This document shows positions 43,682-52,568 of a DNA stretch of 64,000 nt, in pieces. The notes under the pieces are model-generated. The model had not been told where the DNA came from. It did no database searches and worked only from the letters and a program-made list of their open reading frames with translations. Numbering within the stretch: position 1 is the first letter of the stretch; every line of letters begins with the position of its first letter. The translations under genes were made by a program, and so were the position numbers. Origin of the DNA: G963668345 sp965206025 (GTDB lineage Bacteria > Acidobacteriota > Terriglobia > Bryobacterales > UBA6623); the NCBI GenBank assembly GCA_965206025.1, contig CBDBIU010000005.1, positions 992,001-1,056,000 of the forward strand. Direction: 5' to 3'.

Positions 43682-44137
43682 GGCTCTTCCGGGTTTTTAG
43701 TGGGTGGCCAACGGGTAGCCGGCTCCTCCATCCTGCCGACCCGACGTCGCCCGCAGTCACATCGGAGCCCAAAAGGCGGCCAAGAAATCCCCAAATACCC
43801 TACACGCCAGTCCGGTCGTGGGCAACTCGTAAAGGGAATAAGACACTGATAAACAGGGAGTTATCTCTTTGAGTGTGGCCACTGGATGACAGTTGTGGAT
43901 CCGCATTTCACAGCCTTCGGGAGACTGTACGACTACCTGCCAGCAGCCTTGCTCTACTCGTAACCCTTTGTTTATCAGTAATTCTTTTTGGCCAACGCAG
44001 TCGCCGCCCGGCCTTGGGGGCCGTAGAGTTGTCACGAAGCCCTTGAATGGCACCGAAGCAGGCTCCGGGAGGTCGGCCTCACAGTGGCGAGGGATCCGTC
44101 ACTCACCGCCGCCAGCCACTAAAATCCCAGAAGAGCC
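43682..44137 (-). mobile_element. 456-bp MITE with ISL3-type ends, copy 5
   Basis: It is in inverted orientation relative to copy 4. The duplication is a run of eight A (43674-43681 and 44138-44145). It splits the sulfatase-like gene between the membrane part and the catalytic domain. Confidence 0.93.
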
Positions 44138-44591
44138 AAAAAAAAAGGGTTTCCGCGAGCGGCATGCAGACAAGAACGATGCCGACAAGGTTGACGACGT
44201 AGGTCGCTGGGCCCGTGTAGGCCTTCGGCCAGAAACACGCCGCGGCACCCACGCCGACGATAACAAAGCTTGTCAAGATGGTGATGGTTGTCCAGGAAAC
44301 CTCTCGAAAACCCTGTTCCAAGGAGAAGCGACTCAAAAATTCCTGTATGGCGCCAAATGAATACGCTCCGAATAGCAGAAGCGACGTGTAGAGTGCTGAT
44401 CGCTTGATGTCAGAGGTCAGTCGATGGATTGCCCACCAGACAACCAAGGTAAGCGCCAAATTCAGCGCGACGGGGACCGCCACAATTGAGAAATCAAACA
44501 CCTCCCGGTTTGAGGAATACAGAAACACCACCGGATACACGCTGAACATGAGGGGGTGGATGACGACCTGTTTGTTTTTCCGCGGTTTCAT

Positions 44592-44843
44592 TGCGCAGGA
44601 CCGATTCGTGGTTCGGCTCGGACAACTCGGCCGGTTTCTTTCCTTCGGGTGCGGGTCGCAAAGGCCTTCGGCCACTGCGATCGGGGGGCTGGTTCCCACG
44701 GATGCGCCATGAGTTCCACAAGTTCGTTCACGTCGGCCGTTACGATTTCCGGGGCTGCTTTTGTGATGATTCCGGTGGTATCCGGAGTCTCCTTTAGGGC
44801 CCTGTTTGGCACGGTCGGTTTAGCCGAGCCCCCGCCTGCGGCG
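44592..44843. other. Spacer between sulfatase-like gene and MocA-like gene
   Basis: A minus-strand frame across here reads plausibly for about 70 residues (TTGIITKAAPEIVTADVNEL) but lacks a good start and family. It could be a small gene; I do not call it. Confidence 0.25.
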
Positions 44844-45428
44844 TCACGACGGCGCCACCGCGCGGTAGTCCCCCGGCCGGTCGATGTCGAGAACGACACC
44901 GGGATCGTCCACTTCGACGAACGCCGTTTCCCGGCGATGGGCGCGGACGACGGTCTTGGCGGAAGCGTCGTCGTGAAGCTGCAGGATCTCTTCCAAGATA
45001 GCGCACGCAGCTATGACGGGATGTCCCCGCCGGCCCCCATAACAAGGAATCGCCAGCGGAAGTCCGCCGGTCCTGAAGCGCTCGATCAGCCGGTCCAGGG
45101 TCGATTCCTCAACAGCCGGATGGTCGACGAGCGTAAACATCGCAGCCCCGACGTCAGACGCTAGTGCGCGGATGCCTGCCTGCAAGGACGTCAGCATTCC
45201 CTTCTTATAGTCCTGGTTGACCACGACTTTCGCGCTCGACCGCTGTTGAATCGTCAGGCGAATCGTCTCCGCGTGGTGGCCGAGAACGACGATGAGGGGA
45301 TCAACGCGGGGGGAGAAAAGCGAGATCAGATGACCGAGGAACGTCGAGCCGCGATATTCGAGTAGCGCCTTGTCGCGGCCCATGCGGCTGGACTGGCCCG
45401 CCGCCAAAATGACACCCCCAAGTTTCAC
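44844..45428 (-). CDS. MocA/MobA-like nucleotidyltransferase
   Basis: The 194-residue product has the N-terminal nucleotide-binding motif GGVILAAGQSSRMGRDKALL, then AAMFTLVDHPAV (in place of LCDQP) and GRRGHPVIAA. This is the pattern of the cytidylyl- and guanylyltransferases that mature molybdopterin. It overlaps the XdhC-family gene by four bases (ATGA). Together they suggest cofactor loading of a xanthine-dehydrogenase-type molybdoenzyme, which is not in the window. Confidence 0.85.
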   Translation of the reverse strand: MKLGGVILAAGQSSRMGRDKALLEYRGSTFLGHLISLFSPRVDPLIVVLGHHAETIRLTIQQRSSAKVVVNQDYKKGMLTSLQAGIRALASDVGAAMFTLVDHPAVEESTLDRLIERFRTGGLPLAIPCYGGRRGHPVIAACAILEEILQLHDDASAKTVVRAHRRETAFVEVDDPGVVLDIDRPGDYRAVAPS

Positions 45429-46357
45429 GAAGTCCGGGCGGGGCGTTCGGCGTCCTCTGGAAGCTCCGCTTCTTTAAGCTCAGCCTCGCTGACGATTTCC
45501 GAGGGATCGACGCGCACAGCCTCGGGCGTCCCTTGGGCGAACACGGATTTCGACAGCGAGTTCCAAGCGGTGGCGGGGTTGCGCCGCCGGCTGATCATCT
45601 CGGCCACGACCGCCACGGCGATCTCTTCCGGAGTGACGGCGCCGATGTCGAATCCCATCGGTGCGTGGACTCGCTCCAGCCGTTCCAACCCGATCCGCTC
45701 GCGCTGCAACTGCTTGACGACCTCGATCGTCTTGCGCTTGCTGCCGATCATCCCGATGTAGCGGGCCGGAGAGAAAACCGCCCAGCGCAACACCCGCATA
45801 TCGTCGCGGTGACCGCGGGTCACGATGATGAGGTAGCTCGATTCATTCACCGCCAGCTTGGGAAAAACCTCTTCATATTCCTCGGCGTAGACCTCCGCCG
45901 CCTCGGGGAAGCGCTCGCGGTTGGCGTAGGTGTCTCGGTTGTCGACGATGATGGTCCGGAAACCGGCTTGCGTTGAAACTTTCGAGAGACTCTTGGAAAT
46001 ATGTCCGGCTCCGAAGATAAAAGCGCTCGGGATGGGCAAAATCGGCTCCACGTAGACATTGAGCTGGCCACCGCAAATCAACCCGTTGTCGTAAGCGGCG
46101 TCCTGTCCGAGGTTAAACCGCAAGTGTCTGGGCTTCTCGGTCTCGATCACCTCGCGCGCCGCGTTCCAGACTTCCGCTTCCGTACAGCCGCCGCCTATCG
46201 TCCCCACCATCGAGCCGTCTTCGCGAACCAATAGCTTGGCGCTTTGGAAACTCGGGATCGATCCCTCCACTTCGACGATCGTTGCCAGAGCCGCTTTTTG
46301 ACCGCAGCGCCGCAGGTGAACGAGCTCTTCATATACGTCCGTCGGCCGGCCGCTCAT
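45425..46357 (-). CDS. XdhC/CoxF-family molybdenum cofactor insertion protein
   Basis: The 310-residue product has the N-terminal XdhC domain (ATIVEVEGSIPSFQSAKLLV, then GTIGGGCTEAEVW) and a C-terminal Rossmann domain (SAFIFGAGHISKSLSKVSTQ, later RYIGMIGSKRKTIEVVKQL). XdhC-type proteins bind the cofactor, promote its sulfuration and hand it to the target enzyme. The coupled downstream gene encodes the nucleotidyltransferase. Confidence 0.9.
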   Translation of the reverse strand: MSGRPTDVYEELVHLRRCGQKAALATIVEVEGSIPSFQSAKLLVREDGSMVGTIGGGCTEAEVWNAAREVIETEKPRHLRFNLGQDAAYDNGLICGGQLNVYVEPILPIPSAFIFGAGHISKSLSKVSTQAGFRTIIVDNRDTYANRERFPEAAEVYAEEYEEVFPKLAVNESSYLIIVTRGHRDDMRVLRWAVFSPARYIGMIGSKRKTIEVVKQLQRERIGLERLERVHAPMGFDIGAVTPEEIAVAVVAEMISRRRNPATAWNSLSKSVFAQGTPEAVRVDPSEIVSEAELKEAELPEDAERPARTS

Positions 46358-46488
46358 AGTCTTCTCTGACAGCCACCATTATAATACGGGTTTCACCACT
46401 GCCTGCCGTCGTGCCGGCCGGGCCACCTTTTCCATGAGGCCGCCCGACGGGTTGGGAACCGACCCCAGAACCAAGGAGCCTCGAACCA

Positions 46489-47517
46489 ATGAAAGCTGTC
46501 CGGATCCACGAACGCGGCGGTCCTGAAGTTCTTCGCTACGAAGACGCTGAGGAACCGCGGTTACGCCCCGACCAGGTGCTCATCAAAGTCCGCGCCTGCG
46601 CGCTGAACCGTCTCGATCTGTTTGTCCGTGGAGGCGGGCCTGGCGTGAAGCTCACTCTGCCCCATATCCTCGGAAGCGATGCCGCGGGAGAGGTGGCTGA
46701 AGTCGGCGAGCTGTGTACGAGGATCAAAAGCGGCCAGCGAGTGCTGCTTGCGCCGGGGTTCAGCTGTCGCCAGTGCGAGTTTTGCGTCTCGGGCCGCGAT
46801 AACTTCTGCCGCCGGTACGGTCTGTTCGGTTACCAAGCCAGCGGCACGAACGCGGAATACATCGCCGTTCCAGAAGTCAACGCTATTCCCATTCCAGGCG
46901 AACTGAGCTTCGAAGAAGCAGCCGCTGTGCCCCTCGTATTTCTTACGGCCTGGCACATGCTCACCGGCGTCGCGAAGATCAAACCCGGTGAGGACGTGCT
47001 CGTCGTCGGGGCGGGCAGCGGCGTCGGCAGCGCGGCGGTGCAGATCGCCAAAATGTTCCACTGCCGGGTGATCACGACGGCCGGGGACGAGGCCAAACTA
47101 GCCAAGGCGAAGGATCTCGGCGCCGACGAGGTCATCGACCACTACCGCCAAACCATCAAGGACGAGGTCCGCCGCATCACCGCCAAGAAGGGGGTTGATG
47201 TCGTCGTCGAACACGTCGGCGCGGCCACCTGGGAGCAGTCCACAGCCAGCCTTGCCCACCACGGCCGCCTGGTCACCTGTGGCGCCACGACCGGTGCGGA
47301 CGTGCGCGTCAACCTGGCGCATCTGTTCTTCCGCCACCTGAGTTTGCACGGTTCGGTCATGGGAACCCTCGGCGAGCTCCACCAGGTCGTGAAGCTGATC
47401 GGCCGTGGGCGATTGAAGGCCGTGGTCGACCGAACCTTTCCGCTTTCCGAACTCCGGGCGGCTCACGAATACTTGGAAAGCGGCAAGCAGTTCGGAAAGG
47501 TAGTAGTCACGGTCTAA
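46489..47517 (+). CDS. Zinc-type medium-chain dehydrogenase / quinone oxidoreductase
   Basis: The 342-residue product has the GroES-like domain with the catalytic zinc region (LGSDAAGEVAEVGE), a four-cysteine structural zinc site (CRQCEFCVSGRDNFC), and a Rossmann domain (VLVVGAGSGVGSAAVQIAKM). It is expected to use NAD(P)H on an alcohol, aldehyde or enone; the substrate is not predictable. It stands alone, divergent from the XdhC-type gene. Confidence 0.88.
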   Translation: MKAVRIHERGGPEVLRYEDAEEPRLRPDQVLIKVRACALNRLDLFVRGGGPGVKLTLPHILGSDAAGEVAEVGELCTRIKSGQRVLLAPGFSCRQCEFCVSGRDNFCRRYGLFGYQASGTNAEYIAVPEVNAIPIPGELSFEEAAAVPLVFLTAWHMLTGVAKIKPGEDVLVVGAGSGVGSAAVQIAKMFHCRVITTAGDEAKLAKAKDLGADEVIDHYRQTIKDEVRRITAKKGVDVVVEHVGAATWEQSTASLAHHGRLVTCGATTGADVRVNLAHLFFRHLSLHGSVMGTLGELHQVVKLIGRGRLKAVVDRTFPLSELRAAHEYLESGKQFGKVVVTV

Positions 47518-47555
47518 GGTCGAAGCCGGGGCGATCCCTCGATCACGGCCTCGCG

Positions 47556-47912
47556 AGACTCAAGGACGGCGACCCCCGGGGCTGTCGAGGCAGCCATCGA
47601 TTTTCTCGACGCCGACGGCTGGTTTTTCGCTCCGGGTATATCAAAGAAGAAGTACTCAAGCGACTGAAAACTTCCCCGCTGACGGATGGGCAGAGGGAAC
47701 GGCTCACTAACCTCGTCCTGCACAACGTGTCGACAGCGACGGAGCGAGTTTTCAAAGGTTACGCGAGGCTCGCCACCGCGCTGCGGTCCGAAACAATCAC
47801 CAGAGAACTGAAAAGCCTCGGGAATGCCGCCGATTCAAAGGTACGCGGTCGAGCCGCCCGGTTACTCACCGTGATGCAATCGGGCCGAAAAGCACAGTCC
47901 GAGTACCGCTGA
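47556..47912 (+). pseudogene. Helical hypothetical protein fragment with frameshift
   Basis: One frame reads VEAAIDFLDADGWFF to about 47630 and then fails. The next frame continues naturally as RSGYIKEEVLKRLKTSPLTD, then ERLTNLVLHNVSTATERVFK, to the stop at 47912. The change lies at a run of five T, so a one-base loss or sequencing error there is likely. The repaired peptide of about 115 residues is basic and helical; I do not recognise it. Confidence 0.5.
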
Positions 47913-48190
47913 GGGCATTCGGTTAGTCCAACCCAAGACGGCATTCGACAAACCCGGCCACTTCGCCCTGGTATGGGGACCAAGCTTTCCACACCAAGGC
48001 TGCCCACTTCCGCACAGTCTTGATGTGCTCTTCGATCGAGCCGGCAAGAGCTACATCGAAGACCGTGACAGACCCCGTGCCTGCACGTACGTTCTTCAAG
48101 CGTTGCCATCGTCAATTCCGTTGCCGGGGGAAAGTCTTCGACGCGCCGGGTTCTGTTCGCGCCAAGCAGAGACGAGAACGGAGCCAAAGC
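47913..48190. other. Spacer without supported gene
   Basis: There is no convincing reading frame between the frameshifted fragment and the CoA-binding protein gene. Confidence 0.3.
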
Positions 48191-48751
48191 CTACCTTTTC
48201 TTCGACCCAGCCTTCGGGTCCCAGCGGCGGGCGGAGATGACGCCGGTGTTGAAACCCAGGATCGCTAGGTTGCCGAAGAAGCGGCCGTGCTCGACCTTCA
48301 TGCACTGGTCCATGACGACTCGGAGACCCGCCTCGCGGGCCCGCTTGGCCGCCTCGTAGTTGATGATGCCGAACTGCATCCAAAAAACTTTGGCGCCGAT
48401 TTCGATCGCCTGCTCGACCAGTGGGGACGCTTCCGTCGCCGGCCGGAACATGTCAACGACTTCCACGGGCTCGGGAATCTCTTTTAGCGAGGCATAGGAA
48501 CGCCGCCCCAGAATTTCCTTCTCCCGAGGGTTCACGGGAATGATGTTGTAGCCCTCGGCGAGCAGGTACATGGCAGCGAAATGGCTGGGCCGGTAAGGGT
48601 TCGACGAGAGGCCGACCATGGCGATCGCCCCGTACTCTTCGAGGATGTGAAGGCGCTCCATCGGCGAGGTGGCAAATTCGCTCTTCGCGACAGGCGAGTT
48701 CGCGCTCACTCCTCCGGAAGCGAGGCTGCAAACAAGCGGTTGGCTTGGCAT
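48191..48751 (-). CDS. CoA-binding domain protein (YccU type)
   Basis: The ATG at 48751 follows GAGGAG by seven bases and gives 186 residues. The domain has AIAMVGLSSNPYRPSHFAAM, then GYNIIPVNPREKEILGRRSY and AKVFWMQFGIINYEAAKRAR, the YccU-like Rossmann fold. It may sense or bind CoA; the role is unknown. It lies 34 bases after the sulfhydrylase gene on the same strand, a common pairing. Confidence 0.85.
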   Translation of the reverse strand: MPSQPLVCSLASGGVSANSPVAKSEFATSPMERLHILEEYGAIAMVGLSSNPYRPSHFAAMYLLAEGYNIIPVNPREKEILGRRSYASLKEIPEPVEVVDMFRPATEASPLVEQAIEIGAKVFWMQFGIINYEAAKRAREAGLRVVMDQCMKVEHGRFFGNLAILGFNTGVISARRWDPKAGSKKR

Positions 48752-48785
48752 AGTCTTCTCCTCGAGCGGCGGTCCCGGCATCCAC

Positions 48786-50114
48786 TTACTTCCCCGCCGC
48801 TGACCCCGGCTGCCCGTTTTCTTGTGAAGCCGCCAGCCCGTGGTCGAGATCCCACAACAGGTCTTCGAGGTCCTCGAGGCCGACCGAAAGCCGCACCATG
48901 TCGGGGGTGACGCCCGCCGCCGCCTGATCGTCTTCCGTTAACTGTTGATGGGTGGTGCTAGCCGGATGGATGACAAGACTCTTCGCGTCCCCTACGTTGG
49001 CCAGGTGCGAGAAAAGCTGTAGCGCTTCAATAAACTTTGTTCCCGCTTCCAGGCCGCCCTTGACGCCGAAAGTGAAAATCGCTCCGCAACCTTTCGCCAG
49101 GTATTTTTGTGCCAGTTTGCGATAGGCGCTCGACTGAAGTCCGGGATGGTTCACCCAGCTCACCGCGGGGTGTTTCTCCAAATACTCGGCCACCGCCAAC
49201 GCGTTCGCCGAATGCCGCTCCATGCGCAGGCCCAGCGTTTCAAGACCTTGCAAGAACAAAAAGGCGTTGAACGGGCTCATGCACGGGCCCAAGTCGCGAA
49301 GTCCCTCGACGCGACATTTGACGATGAACGCCATCTCGCCGAACGTTTCGCTAAAGCGCAGATTATGATAGCCCGGACTGGGTTCGATTAACTGCGGGAA
49401 ATCGCCGCTCGCCCAATCGAACTTGCCGCTATCGACGACGACGCCGCCGATGCTCGTGCCGTGTCCGCCGATGAACTTCGTCGACGAGTGCAGCACGATG
49501 TCGGCCCCGTACTCGATCGGGCGGCAGAGGTACGGGGAAGCAAACGTGCTGTCGATCACCAGCGGAACGTGGTGCTCATGCGCAACCTCGGCTATCGCCT
49601 CGATGTCGGGAATGTTCATCCGCGGATTGGCGATGGTTTCGATGTAGAGCAGTTTAGTCTTCGGTGTGATTGCCTTGCGAAAGTTTTCCGGGTCGTCGGG
49701 GTCCACGAAAATGGCGTTGATGCCCAGCCGCCGGAATGTAACGTCGAACTGCGTGTAGGTTCCCCCGTAAAGCGTCGAGGCGGAAACGAGATCGTCTCCG
49801 GCTTGGCAAAGGCTGGTGACGGTCAGCAACTGCGCCGCTTGTCCGCTGCTTGCCGCCAGAGCGCCGATGCCTCCTTCGAGCGAGGCCATACGCTCTTCAA
49901 AGACAGCCGTCGTCGGGTTCATGATCCGGGTGTAGATATTGCCGAACCGCTGTAAGGCAAACAGAGAAGCCGCGTCAGCCGTGTCTTCAAAAACGTAGGA
50001 CGTCGTTTGGTAGATCGGAACCGCGCGCGAGCCGGTCGTCGGGTCCGGCCGCTGGCCGGCGTGCAACGAACGCGTGTTGAACCCGAAAGCGTGATCTTCA
50101 TCGTGGGCTGCCAT
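48786..50114 (-). CDS. metY: O-acetylhomoserine sulfhydrylase (PLP enzyme)
   Basis: The 442-residue product has the Cys/Met-metabolism fold. The PLP lysine is in VLHSSTKFIGGHGTSIGG. GFNTRSLHAGQRPDPTTGSR is the family N terminus, and LEGGIGALAASSGQAAQLLT and HPASTTHQQLTEDDQAAAGV also fit. It makes homocysteine from O-acetylhomoserine and sulfide. Length and motifs fit MetY rather than MetB or MetC. Confidence 0.92.
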   Translation of the reverse strand: MAAHDEDHAFGFNTRSLHAGQRPDPTTGSRAVPIYQTTSYVFEDTADAASLFALQRFGNIYTRIMNPTTAVFEERMASLEGGIGALAASSGQAAQLLTVTSLCQAGDDLVSASTLYGGTYTQFDVTFRRLGINAIFVDPDDPENFRKAITPKTKLLYIETIANPRMNIPDIEAIAEVAHEHHVPLVIDSTFASPYLCRPIEYGADIVLHSSTKFIGGHGTSIGGVVVDSGKFDWASGDFPQLIEPSPGYHNLRFSETFGEMAFIVKCRVEGLRDLGPCMSPFNAFLFLQGLETLGLRMERHSANALAVAEYLEKHPAVSWVNHPGLQSSAYRKLAQKYLAKGCGAIFTFGVKGGLEAGTKFIEALQLFSHLANVGDAKSLVIHPASTTHQQLTEDDQAAAGVTPDMVRLSVGLEDLEDLLWDLDHGLAASQENGQPGSAAGK

Positions 50115-50248
50115 CTCGCCTTATGGTAACCCGGCGCGGCGCGGGGACGATGCCCGCGAGGTTGAGATCCTTCTCGTTGCACGCCGTCGCAACACAGTTG
50201 TACACTGGGCGGCCAGGGGATGGGAATAGGTAACAGCAGCCAACAGCT

Positions 50249-51427
50249 ATGACCCACAAGATCGGCATCGGCGTAATCGGCATGGGCTGGATGGGCCAGC
50301 TTCACAGCCGCTCGTATCTTCAAATCCCCAGGCGCTTTCCCGAAAGCGGCATCGACCCCCAACTTGTGATTTGCGCGGACGACGTCGAGGCGCGCGCCAA
50401 ACAGGCTCAGAGCATTATGGGATTTGGCGAGGCGGTGACCGACTGGCGGCGGGTTATCGATCACCCCCAAGTCCAAGCCATCAACATTACCGCGCCGAAC
50501 CAAATGCACCTGGAAATTGTCGCCGCCGCGGCGGCGGCCGGCAAGCACATTCTTTGTGAAAAACCCGTGGGACGCTATCCGGAGGAGACGGCCGAAATCG
50601 AGTCGCTTGCCCGCAAGGCGGGTGTGCTCACTTTCGTGGGCTACAACTACCGCTGGCCGCCGATGGTATTGCACGCTCGACAACTGATCCGGGAGGGCAA
50701 GCTGGGCGAGCTGACCAACTACCGAGGACGATTCCTGGTCATGTATGCCAGCAGCCCGCTAGCCCAGCTCACCTGGCGCTTCGACCGCGAACTCGCCGGC
50801 TACGGGACGCTCGCCGACCTGACGTCACACGTTACCGATCTGGCGCACTATTTGGTGGGACCGATCAAGCGCGTGGTGAGCGACCGTCGCACGTTCATCA
50901 AGGAACGACCGTTGCCCGTTCCCGGTAGGGGCACCCATTTTTCCTTGGGACAACCGGACGACCCAACCGGCGAAGTCACCAACGAGGACTATACCGGGGC
51001 GCTGGTCGAATTTGAAAACGGCTGCCAAGGAACATTCGAGGCATCGAGGACCATCTTCGGACCAAAATGTGAAAACGCCTTCGACGTTTACGGCACGGCC
51101 GGTGCCCTGAGCTGGAACTACGAGCAGTTGAACGAGCTTCAGCTTTACCGGCCTGGCGACGACGGCATGCACGAGGGCTACACCCGACTACTCATTAGCG
51201 ACCGCTACCCTTATCAGGCTAACTTCGTACCGGGTGACGCCAATGGCATCGGCTACGATGACCTAAAAGTCATCGAGGCATTCGAGTTTATGAAATCCGT
51301 CGCTGCCGGCGAACAAAGCCGGCCCGGCTTCGCCGAGGCACTCGCCGTGGCCGAGGTACAGGCGGCGATGATCCGCTCATGGGAGACCGAGAGTTGGGAG
51401 GACGTGACCAGCCTGCGAAAGGATTAG
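50249..51427 (+). CDS. Gfo/Idh/MocA-family oxidoreductase
   Basis: The 392-residue product has the N-terminal NAD(P) fold (IGIGVIGMGWMGQLHSRSY), the EKP motif (HILCEKPVGRYPEETAEI), and the C-terminal domain with GTLADLTSHVTDLAHYLVG. It probably oxidises a sugar or inositol. A sugar-type binding lipoprotein gene follows 181 bases later, which hints at carbohydrate use. Its stop TAG is the start of a family C repeat. Confidence 0.9.
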   Translation: MTHKIGIGVIGMGWMGQLHSRSYLQIPRRFPESGIDPQLVICADDVEARAKQAQSIMGFGEAVTDWRRVIDHPQVQAINITAPNQMHLEIVAAAAAAGKHILCEKPVGRYPEETAEIESLARKAGVLTFVGYNYRWPPMVLHARQLIREGKLGELTNYRGRFLVMYASSPLAQLTWRFDRELAGYGTLADLTSHVTDLAHYLVGPIKRVVSDRRTFIKERPLPVPGRGTHFSLGQPDDPTGEVTNEDYTGALVEFENGCQGTFEASRTIFGPKCENAFDVYGTAGALSWNYEQLNELQLYRPGDDGMHEGYTRLLISDRYPYQANFVPGDANGIGYDDLKVIEAFEFMKSVAAGEQSRPGFAEALAVAEVQAAMIRSWETESWEDVTSLRKD

Positions 51428-51555
51428 CACGGGGCGAAAGTCGTGCAGCAGCGAAAAATGGGGACTGCCGCCCATTCGCCCCCCGCCAGAGCCCTAGAAA
51501 CGAAGCACTTAACCGGAAGCGTGAATTGGCTGGCCGTACCCGATTTTTCGCCGAA
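51425..51555 (+). repeat. Family C repeat at the oxidoreductase stop codon
   Basis: It starts TAGCACGGGGCGAAAGTCG, where TAG is the upstream gene's stop. The interior has GGGGACTGCCGCCCATTCGC and GTGAATTGGCTGGCCGTACC. Confidence 0.65.
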
Positions 51556-51608
51556 ACGCCGATATGATGAGACCACCCGTTGAACCGTATGATTCACAAG
51601 CCGCGACG

Positions 51609-52568
51609 ATGAATCGACGAACTTTGCTCGGCGCTCTGCCGCTCTTGCTGGGGGCGACCGTAGGATGCGAACGCTCCCGTAAGAGGATTATCGGTGTGGC
51701 GCCCAAGGGCACCTCATCGGTCTTTTGGCAGTCCGTTTACGCCGGCGTGATGGCGGCCGGGCGAGACTTGGATGTCGATATCCTGTGGAATGGGCCGCCT
51801 CGGGAAACTGAATTCGCGCGGCAGATCCAGATCGTCGACTCGATGATCAATCGGCGGGTAGACGGCATCGTCTTATCTCCGGCCGAAAGCACGGCTCTGG
51901 TCGGGGTCGTCGAACGCGCAGCGAAGGTCGGCATCCCCGTGACGATTTTCGATTCCGGGATCGACAGCGACAAATACGTCACTTTTGTCGCTACCGACAA
52001 CCTGGGGGCCGGGAAGCTGGCCGCCAAAACCCTTTGGGAAATGCTGGGAGGGCCGGGGCCCATCGCTCTCATGAAGCACGTTCCAGGAAGCGCGTCAACG
52101 GGGAATCGCGAAATTGGGTTTCACGAAGCTGTCGCCGAAACCTACACCGGGATCGAAATCGTGGCCGAGCAGTTCTGCATGTCCGATCGAGCGCGCGCGT
52201 TGGCGGTGGCGGAAGATTTCCTGACATCCCATCCCGAGCTGAAGGCCATTTTCTGCTCCAGTGAAGCGGGAACGGTCGGGGTGGCCCGAGCGCTCGAGTC
52301 GCGGAATATGGTCGGCAAGGTCAAGCTGCTCGGCTTTGACGGCAGCCCGGTACTGCAAGAAGGCCTCGCCAGTGGGGCGATCGACGCCCTCATTGTCCAA
52401 GATCCTTATAAGATCGGCTACATCGGCGTCGAGACGATCGTTCAGAAGCTCAACGGCGAAACGCCCGAAAAGCTGATCTACTCGCCCGCCCGCGTAATCA
52501 CCGCAGCCGATCTTAAAGATCCCAAAGTGCAGAGCTTGTTGAACCCCGAATTGCGAAAGAGTCTTTAG
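51609..52568 (+). CDS. Periplasmic sugar-binding-type lipoprotein (RbsB-like)
   Basis: Starting at MNRRTLLGALPLLLGATVGC gives a lipoprotein signal with the lipobox ending at that Cys, and 319 residues in all. The type-I periplasmic-binding fold is seen in IIGVAPKGTSSVFWQSVYAG, DSMINRRVDGIVLSPAES, and GKVKLLGFDGSPVLQEGLAS. It should deliver a sugar or related solute to an ABC importer, but no permease or ATPase gene is adjacent. Its TAG stop is the first three bases of a repeat. Confidence 0.88.
   Translation: MNRRTLLGALPLLLGATVGCERSRKRIIGVAPKGTSSVFWQSVYAGVMAAGRDLDVDILWNGPPRETEFARQIQIVDSMINRRVDGIVLSPAESTALVGVVERAAKVGIPVTIFDSGIDSDKYVTFVATDNLGAGKLAAKTLWEMLGGPGPIALMKHVPGSASTGNREIGFHEAVAETYTGIEIVAEQFCMSDRARALAVAEDFLTSHPELKAIFCSSEAGTVGVARALESRNMVGKVKLLGFDGSPVLQEGLASGAIDALIVQDPYKIGYIGVETIVQKLNGETPEKLIYSPARVITAADLKDPKVQSLLNPELRKSL

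Larger units (their letters stand above)
42077..44591 (-). pseudogene. Membrane-anchored sulfatase-like gene broken by two MITE insertions
   Basis: Three exon-like pieces (44591-44138, 43673-42629, 42164-42077) join exactly when copies 5 and 4 and one duplicate of each target site are removed. The sum is 1587 bp, or 528 codons plus a stop, with no frame error. The first piece starts MKPRKNKQVVIHPLMFSVYP and has four to five membrane helices. The middle piece is an alkaline-phosphatase-superfamily sulfatase domain (APDIYYIILDGYGRQDF, later IILIQGDHGPSSR). The restored end reads DDKSYYNAFLHPYNYIP. The family includes LTA-synthase-like and phosphoglycerol-transferase enzymes; the substrate is unknown. 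As it stands the gene makes only a soluble, truncated product, if any. Confidence 0.9.

Noticed and set aside
42173..44137. Copies 4 and 5 as the arms of a composite transposon carrying the sulfatase-like gene
   Set aside because: Each copy has its own perfect 8-bp duplication, and the gene continues beyond both copies. They are two separate insertions into one gene.
44588..44899. A 103-codon minus-strand frame between the MocA-like and sulfatase-like genes
   Set aside because: It overlaps the MocA-like coding sequence and lacks a good start and family. It may hide a small gene, but I cannot support it.
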